64,000 nt of DNA from Earliella scabrosa (Eukaryota; Basidiomycota; Agaricomycetes; Polyporales; Polyporaceae), in the NCBI GenBank assembly GCA_022605405.1, contig JABYQQ010000014.1, forward strand, positions 372,001 through 436,000, given 5' to 3'. The notes beneath the pieces were generated by a model. The model did no database searches. It saw only the letters and a program-made list of their open reading frames with translations, and was not told where the DNA came from. A program made the position numbers and the translations under genes. Below, in pieces: positions 56,573 through 64,000 of this stretch (the first letter of the stretch is position 1; every line of letters begins with the position of its first letter).

Positions 56573-57887
56573 ATGCCGGGCCCGTTTGCCGCATGCCGGC
56601 ATCCATTGGTGATAGAACTCGAGCAGACGACCTGTTTGGACGGGGACCCACATTCGGTAGTTTTCACCGACCCACTGCAGTCAGTATCCTACACACATCC
56701 AGTACCCGCCACAGATGTACATGTACTACCCTCCACGCTGCGAGCAATCTCCACACAGCCAGTATCCTTCACACAGTCAGCATTTTCCACTGGCATAGAG
56801 CCATCATCCTCCACCCTGCCAGCATTCTCCACACATCCTGTATCCTCCACACAGGCAGTATCCCCAGCCAGTGCAAAGGAAGTTTCCCGGTCCGCCCCAC
56901 AAGCAGTATCCTCCACACCTATCGCAACAAATCCTACAACTACAGACGGCGTGACCACTATGAACGTCCTCTCCACCTCCACCAATTCTTCTGCTTTGGC
57001 GTTGCCATCAGTATCTACGTCTATGTCACCAAACCCCTCATCGTCTTCCAACGCCTCTGGTGCTGTGCAATCGCACTCTAACAATGGAGTCGTGGCTGGA
57101 ATTGCCGCAAGTATGGGGATTACTGCGCTCTGTGTTGTTGCATCAGCCATCCGGTATATTTCGCGGCAAAAGAAACGCAAGCTGTTAGCTGTCATCGATG
57201 ACCTTGAAGCCCAGGTTGGAGGCAACCGTATGTAAAATTCTCCGTTCCGCGTCGATTTTGCCTGAGAAACTCACTACTTACAGGATATATGGCGACTCCG
57301 CCAGGAATTTTAATCCCAAGTGATGAGCACCCGCACACGACCTCGGAACAGGAACATGGACGTATACTTTGGGTTAGGGCAGTGTCAGAGCAAGACGGTG
57401 GGACCCCTCTCCCAACTTTTATGGTGCATACTCTGGCCACCAATGCTGACAATTGTCAACACGACCAGGATCTCTTGTCCCTCAACGCTCGAGCTTCGAC
57501 CCCAACACAGCCCCGAACTTCATACCTGGGCGGCGGGACGATGTCATCGTGTGCGATGAACACGATGTTGACGAATTCACCGTGTCCTATCCGGGTCTCC
57601 TGATGGAATATCCCTCGAGTATACAAGCACTAGGTCGTCCAAGACGTGAAGATCCTGACGCGGCGGCGAGTCGTACGCGTCGTGACGAGCGGAAGCAAGA
57701 TAATCTGCACGATGCCGTAAACATGCGAACTCGGATCCCTCGTCACGCCACCGATGGAGGTGTGCGTCTCGCAGGCGGCGTGTCACCCCCCGCTCCGACC
57801 TCCGGTGTCCCCGCATTGGACGAAGACCAACGTAGCGACTCGGACGGCGGTTCGACGCTTCCTCCACCCTACTCTCAATATGAGTGA
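56573..57887 (+). CDS. Single-pass membrane protein with TDGGVRLAGG and LPPPY boxes
   Basis: Model join(56573..57227,57284..57397,57469..57887), 395 aa, in phase. Opens MPGPFAACRHPLVIELEQTT. A long Ser/Thr/Pro/Val stalk follows with many imperfect FSTxPVSSTQ-type repeats, a likely O-glycosylated mucin-like region. The helix is GVVAGIAASMGITALCVVAS, and then come RYISRQKKRKLLAVI and the cytoplasmic tail. The tail ends RHATDGGVRLAGGVSPP and GGSTLPPPYSQYE. No classical signal peptide was seen, so the protein may be a signal-anchor type or an upstream exon may be missing. It is closest to the incomplete gene at 63099 (shared helix and RKLLA(V/L)I block). Confidence 0.75.
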
Positions 57888-60555
57888 GCAACCGGTAAAC
57901 GATTTTCCAGAAGAGTAGGTCTACTCTCCAGTGACTCTAGATCAAAGTTTTAACTACTGTTGGCCATCCAGGAGCGTATGCATTCTATACCCATAACCTC
58001 TACCCACAGATGACAACGAGGTTTTGACCACATCTGCCATCTCGGACAGGAAATACCCCATTTCTCATGATGCTGCCCGTAGTCCTGTCGTCCAAATACT
58101 TGTAATGAGGCTCTTTGTTGTGTGATTGTTGATGCGCACTGCGCACCGCTGCGCGTGTACAGACGGCCTCGCACTCGACCATGGACGACCCCCGGACGTT
58201 TAGTATAGACCGACACCGCGTTCCATCCAGACCGCTCCCTATCTCGATCTCACACCCGGATTCATTCGTTTCTCATCTCGACCGCTTACGGCATACCGTA
58301 CGACCCATTTCTGGTAGCTGACTAGTCATTTCCGTCCCTCTCGTTCACTCGCGACGTGCTTTTCAAGTTGTGGCTTCGCCGCATTTAGTAGCTTAGACGC
58401 TCGTTTAGTTTGACCCGAGTTTCGAGTTCTTTCCTCTCGCTCTTGGCTTCGGCCGTCCGTGCGCACTCATATACCCGTACCTAGGATCTAAATACCCGGG
58501 TTCTTTTTCCCAATTGCGTCTCGCATTTGCTCCCTCGCCGTCCGTCTCTCGTCTCTCGTTCTCGTCTTGTTTTGATCTCAGCTTGTCGCATCGTGTCTCG
58601 ACCTCTCGATTCCGCCCGTCCACACACACACACACACTCACCCTCACCACTCGACTCCCCTCGTGCACACACAGGCCGGACTTAAGCACCCTTCTCAGAC
58701 AGACGCCGACACACCCAGGTGGATGTCTGTAAGACTTATCATTGTGTGAGGCTGTTGAAATGGGGGAGACCAAGCTTCCATAACGATGCTAATATGTTTA
58801 CACAAACGAAGGCGCTGACGCTCGACAGACAAAGTTTCCGTTACCCGCACTTTCACCACAGTACCTACAGCGCTCGGACTAGCGAACACAGCGCACAGGT
58901 CCAGATCTACAGAGTGGACGGTAATTGATTCCGGTTCCATCTGTAATGGAACTCGAAGACTGAATCGATACCGTAGAGCGAACTGTGGTCTCTCACCGAC
59001 ACGGTCACAATGCAGGCTTCCCATGCTCAAACCACTTCCCGTCTCTCTGCACGAAGCGAGTCGAAGAGACTCTCCGCAGCTTTGCAGACACCAATGCGTC
59101 ATGATGCGCCCCAAGACTCGGGTAGCCAACATCATCATCTACAAGGCTCTACCTTCCGGACAACGGGTCCATGCGGTTTCACACCTACGACGGGAAGGGA
59201 GGAATCTGGTACGGCTGTGCGCTATCTGCCAGTCGTCTCAGTAATCTCACTGTGGACTAGATCACAAAGTCACAACCTTCCGCAACGGTACAGTCCAGTC
59301 AGCATCGGGAGGCCTCTGTCATGTATCGCTGAAGACCAGGAACCCGATATACCTCACCATCCCTGACTTCTCATCGCCGAGGGAGCGGATCGCGTAGTAC
59401 GTAACCCTCGCCATGATTCACAGCCGGTTCATATGACAACCGATCACCGCAAAGAAGTTAGAAGAGTTGATTTTTCCGCGTGAAGCTTTGAATGTCTCGC
59501 AAGCATCGTCCACTTCCTTGGAGATCTTCATGCGGGCTCCATTCCGTCTCCCGGGCTTCTTAACGCCCTAATCATGTACAGGCTTACAGTTATCCATCTT
59601 GATATCCTTACGTCTATCACGCCCTATTCCCTATTCCATCATTGCAGTTAGAGCAGTAAGCTATTACACACCACACAAACACGCGGATATTGCCCTACAG
59701 CCCCACATGAAAGAACGACACTCAGAACTTGGACACTATCTACTGTCCGGCATCTCTCAACGCCCGCACTGCCGCATACAACTCATCCGCCCCCTCACGC
59801 GGGTCGAGATTGCCTCCCCCACCCCCATCAGCCTCTCATACACCCTATTCGCGCACGATCGCCCACCGTCCATAGCGTCGCAACCGTACTCCTGACCCCG
59901 TGAGCTGCATCCACGTCGCAAGAGGAGGAGGAGGAGCACCAATTTCGGTGGGAAAATAGCAAGATGACTGCACTCGTACGAAAGACGCGCGTCGCCCGCG
60001 AACGTCAGGCACCCGGAGAGGAACGCACCTTACTACTGCACGCGTCGAGCTGCATCACCGCGCCGAGGCTCAGCGTGCCGCTGTGGAGGCAGAAGGCGCT
60101 GTCAAACTCGAAACCCGTAGCGCACGTCCTGGTACGCGTAGCACGAGAAGTGCTGCGAGGTGTGCTGCGTGAGCACGCACGAGATGGCGAATGGAGAAGT
60201 TGCTGCGGGGCCGATTATGCACGTTGGCGTTTGTGATAGCCGCACGCATGTGGCTCGAATTGTTGCGAGCTCCTTGTGTCGGAGGGAAGAGAGGAGCGTT
60301 TGTTTGGGCGTATCAGGCATGTCAACCGCAAGCATGGAGCAGGATAATCCCGACGATGTAGTGCGCGCGGCGAAGCCGATATCCCCACAGGATTTGCTCT
60401 GCCGGTTCCGGGGTCTGCTGAGGCGGGGAGTGAGCACATGCGCCCTCAACGTACTGGCAACAAGAGAAGGAGAGTACGAGGATAGCGAGAGGAAGATGGA
60501 ACCCCTGCAGTCGGTCTCAGGCTAAGGCTGAGTGAGCAGCACGCAGGATATACCG
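57888..60555. other. Long intergenic region, no confident gene
   Basis: Contains a pyrimidine-rich stretch with a (CA)n microsatellite at about 58621-58637. Scattered short ORFs are present, none with a convincing splice chain. Pieces at 59000-59400 have protein-like runs but could not be modelled. Confidence 0.4.
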
Positions 60556-61795
60556 CCAAAGCCTGCTGCCTTGCCGATCGCGGGGTCTGCGGAGGGTAGA
60601 GGTGAGTATATGCGCACCCTAGGTACTGGCTGGTGACGAGTATAGCGTCCAGGGAGAGTGAGAGGAGGATGGAAGGAACGCGAGGCAGGGAAGGAGAGAG
60701 AAAGAAAGAAAGCAAGGGACGGAAGGAGGGAACTGACTGATGTGGAGCTCGTTGTAGTCGCCGCTGAGGCGGTAGACAACGGCTTGCTCAGGCGAGGTCT
60801 GGTCGCGCACGACCCAATCCGGCTTGCGGTCCTTCGGGGGCGCCTTGCCCTGCGGCGGGCCGGCGATCCGCTTCGAGAAATTGGTTCCAGTCGCCTTTGC
60901 GCCGAGGTTGAACGAGCCGCTCTGCACGAGGCCCTGACGTCAGAGAGAGAGAGAGAGCACGGACGAGGTGACAAGGACGAGACGTACATAGAGTCTCGCG
61001 TAGGGCGTGCCCTGCGGGTCGACAAGCGTGGACTCGAGCTCGAGGATGATGCCGGACTCTGCAGGGCCCCAGGTCGGTATGCGTATGCGAGGAGCTTGAA
61101 GAGAGTACTGTCACGTACTGTTTTCGCTGATGCCAACAATCCGCTTCTTGATCTTCCAGCCAGGGCCGCTGGATGCTGGAAGAGGCTTCAGGATCTCAAT
61201 GGACTGGCTACCGTGCACCTGTGAAGTCACGCGAGGTGAGCGTCGCCTGCACACACAGAACGACAGGACGTACGCCGCGATTTGGGTCGAACTTGGGTAG
61301 GCCGGGAGCACGCTTGCCGCCAGTCATGAGCTGGCGGAAGTTGACGACGTCCTGGTTCGTGCCTAGTTGCCCGTGTACTTGAAGCGTACGTCGCGTGTAT
61401 ATGAAAACGGCACTCACCCTTGAAGGGAAGAACGACGGGGTAGGTGGGGAAGGGGGACCAGGACTTGTCTACTCTCGTTGTTGAACGCACAAGCACGCGT
61501 GGAAGAAAGGCGAGCACATACCGAGTTCTGACATAGGGAACGACATCGCGTCAACAGTCTGAGCAACGCCCCTCTCCATCGAGTTACTACGTACCATTGA
61601 TGATGGCAAAGTCATCGCTCTTCGCGCCAATGCCCACGCCGTAGATCAAGATGTCCCTCTGGTTCCACGACACCTAGAGCAGGAGACGTGATGAGCGACG
61701 TCGACGCTGGTTGTTCGTCGTTGAAGGAAAGAACTGACGGGTTGGTCTTCGTCCTGCCACCCGACGGCCGAGGCGAGATCATACTGCTGCGACAT
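60556..61795 (-). pseudogene. 3'-truncated duplicate of the MaoC hydratase
   Basis: ATG 61795 and the following exons parallel the gene at 52836-54427, including identical QSGSFNLGAKATGTNFSKRI and RLSGDYNELH segments. Similarity stops just after DPAIGKAAGFGG (about 60556). The rest of the hotdog fold and the SKL signal are missing and replaced by unrelated sequence ending in an early stop. The copied splice sites are mostly intact. It probably makes no active peroxisomal enzyme. Confidence 0.8.
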
Positions 61796-63098
61796 CGTTC
61801 TGTTCAAGACCTGGGGATAGAGACGAGGTGCGAGGAAAGGCGAGAAATGCGGGGTAAAAGGGGCGGCGAGCGGAATCACGCAGTCTGGGGAAAGGACATA
61901 CCGGTCCCGGTCCCCGTCGGCTTCAGTCGCTCCCGAGCCCCGTGCTAGACGCCCCGACGCGCTGTGACCGTGCCTGTGATGCTACGCGTCGGAAGCATGT
62001 CACGCTGCGCATGTCCGTGACAACTTTCCAGCCATCGCCCAGCATCGCCCTTCGACTCGGACTCTCTGGTGAGTGCTCTCCTCCAGCACTGCCAGAGCAT
62101 TGCGATTCATTATTCCATGGCCCAGCTTTACGTTGACATCTAAACGTCATGGAGATCGTGAATGATGCCGAGGTACGTACTTCGCAATCATGCCAGTGTC
62201 TGTGCTGGACAAACCAGCCTGAGAAGAACCCGTCTAACGATGCGTGCGTGCCGGAATTATCTCCAGAGAGCGAATCTGGACGGGCTAGCAAGGCATGTGA
62301 TTAAGGTCAATCTGCGTTTGATGCCTCCGAGGTCAAATCTATTCTCTGCCAATCATCGTGGTACGTTTCATCTCAGCTCGGTTGTGTATCATACCAGCGA
62401 GCTGCCTGGAGCGGAAGGCTCATAGCTTGAGAGTTATTCAAGTTGCTATCTGACTCAGCGCGGGCTGAAGACAAGAACTCTCAGTTCGCAGCGGAGACAA
62501 CGCACCAGTACGACGTCATCGTGCACCGGCGCGCTCCTCATCCCCACCACTTTCTTGCTCTTCACCCTCGCTCCTCTATCTCGCATTCCTCTCCCTCCGA
62601 GTCTACATTCCCCTCAGACAACGCATCCGAGCCAACTCATTGACTAGGGTCGTATGAGGACATTGTACGGCTGCAGACCCTGAGTGGTCCGAAAGGTGAA
62701 TGGGAGGAGGGAACGAATCGAGGGGAGTCCGCGAGGATCGAGTCCTCCGGGAGCAGATTGTGTACGTTGACGATGATGGACGACCGAAGTTCAACATGAG
62801 CTTGAACTAATGTTGATGATTCATCACCCGGCAACCCCACCAAAGTAGTGTTATTGCATATCTCATCATGGGCGGTGTCGTTGGAAGATAGAAGGGACCT
62901 TGCTCTCTTCTGAGAGATGTATGGAACCGGATGCAAGATGAATGCGTTTGTTCGTGGCGGCGGCGAGAGACACTGCCTCAAGCATCGCCCATGAGAAGAA
63001 CTATTTGATCACCTACTTAAGCGTTCATTGTACTCATTCCGAGCCTACACACATAAGAGCCGCCTCCACCTCAAATAACACGTTTCCTCGTACACCCC
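61796..63098. other. Intergenic
   Basis: The first ~270 bp are the duplicated MaoC promoter (a CCGGTCCCGGTCCCCGTCGG block near 61900). The remainder has no confident gene until the membrane-protein gene at 63099, preceded at about 63045 by the conserved ATAAGAGCCGCCTCC block. Confidence 0.45.
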
Positions 63099-64000
63099 AT
63101 GCCTTCTGTGACTATACGCCATGCCTCTGGGTCTTTACATGCTGTCAGACCCCAGTATGGTATTGTGAGACTCGAACTTGACACGGCCGACTCTCACGCT
63201 GATACTACTCCTCCGGCGGTCACTGGTCAGTCCCCATTGATATCTCGTCAGACACTCCCTTGGTGGGCATTGCCGCCCCTCGGCACAGTGGTGGAATCTG
63301 AGTCAGTCTCCGAGGCGCCAGAATCGGAATCGGTAACGGCATCGGTATCCATAGTTGCAGCCCCAACACACACCGTGACAAGTTTCATGAGCACCAATCC
63401 TCCGCCCAATTCTCCGACAGGCCCGCTCAGCTCCACCGAGACCCCGCATACATCCCTGGACTCTACTCCTTCCCACCCCGTCAGCTTCTTCGGTACAACT
63501 GCATACTATTCGGAGGTAATTGCGCTTTCTCCAGTGCATACTACCATGATAAATAGCCTCAATATGAACGTTACCTAGACTTCCATGGTGTCACACTCCT
63601 CATCCAGTAGCTCGACTTCCATGGTACCACACTCTTCATCCAGTAACTCAACGTCCATAGTATCACACTCCTCATCCAGTAGCTCGACTTCCACGGCACC
63701 ACACTCCTCATCCAGTAACTCGACTTCCGGTCCTCACTCGCTGAGCGATGGAGCCGTGGCTGGGATTGCAGCTAGTGTGGGGAGCATGGCCCTCCTCATC
63801 GTGGGCTCAACCCTGTTGTATATTTCGCGGCGAAAGTATCGCAAGCTATTAGCCCTCATCCGCGAAGCAAGCCAACCCCGGAGCAACAGTATGTATTACC
63901 TCCAGAGTCCTCGTCGATGTTCTCTTACAGAGCATACTGCTACAGACGATGCACATCCGGAAATGGAACAGGAACTTCAGCCTGCCAGTGAGCGTGTTGT
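63099..64000 (+). CDS. Single-pass membrane protein of the PPxY family (3' end outside the window)
   Basis: Exons 63099..63515, 63579..63888 and 63946 to beyond the window edge, in phase. MPSVTIRHASGSLHAVRPQY opens it. A Ser/Thr/Pro stalk includes four 12-residue repeats of the TSMVSHSSSSSS type. The helix is GAVAGIAASVGSMALLIVG, then YISRRKYRKLLALI. The following exon, NDAHPEMEQEL, parallels SDEHPHTTSEQEH in the gene at 56573-57887. The expected TDGGVR and LPPPY boxes would lie past base 64000, so the PPxY tail is prediction only. Confidence 0.7.
63579..63722 (+). repeat. Four in-frame 36-bp tandem repeats in the stalk
   Basis: Units begin ACTTCCATGGTGTCACACTC (with variants) and are exactly 36 bp, so copy number can change without shifting frame. 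They encode Ser-rich 12-residue blocks next to the membrane helix. Confidence 0.9.

Overview
This window looks like a chromosomal piece of an intron-rich, GC-rich basidiomycete, probably an Agaricomycete. Genes carry many 48-70 nt introns with GT..AG ends and CTRAY branch sites. The protein families (KDZ transposase, TET/JBP-like dioxygenase, F-box expansions, PPxY-tailed membrane proteins) are those expanded in mushrooms and polypores. No bacterial, organellar or CRISPR feature was found. Exon models were made by eye from splice sites and phase.

Layout. 0-17 kb: the tail of a PPxY membrane protein, a GACCGACC minisatellite, a 194-bp tandem promoter duplication, a GRF-like zinc-ribbon gene (2885-4741), two related F-box-like genes (6220-7321 minus; 13666-14796 plus) and three orphan multi-exon genes. 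17.9-27.8 kb is a mobile-element island: a satellite, a TET/JBP-like 2OG-Fe(II) dioxygenase (19181-21038), a cysteine-cluster protein (22120-23520 minus), a KDZ transposase (23796-26861 minus) and a second minisatellite. 29-36 kb: an XPG/Rad2-type nuclease, a third minisatellite, then a divergent pair of a Crypton-like tyrosine recombinase (with an internal stop) and a SAP-domain protein. 38-64 kb is dominated by a family of secreted or single-pass membrane proteins, most with a C-terminal LPPPY box. Interspersed are a nucleotidyltransferase-like gene, an F-box gene with a broken relative, a small secreted protein, and a peroxisomal MaoC hydratase with a 3'-truncated duplicate.

The most striking signal is a pair of 712-bp elements, identical in every stretch I compared, at 7899-8610 and 25641-26352 in opposite orientation. 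Each has TAGTGTTGCAGGGTCC inverted termini and its own perfect 8-bp target duplication, which is hAT-type. Each carries a tRNA-like Pol III module between GGTCC-rich arms. One sits inside an intron, swelling it from about 52 to 772 nt. The other sits in an exon of the KDZ transposase; its exact removal restores the reading frame through the CxC5 cysteine cluster. So a very recent non-autonomous hAT element has broken a KDZ transposase next to a putative DNA-modifying dioxygenase.

Limits: starts of several genes (dioxygenase, KDZ, some membrane proteins) could not be fixed, and homology is recognised from memory of families, not from a search.
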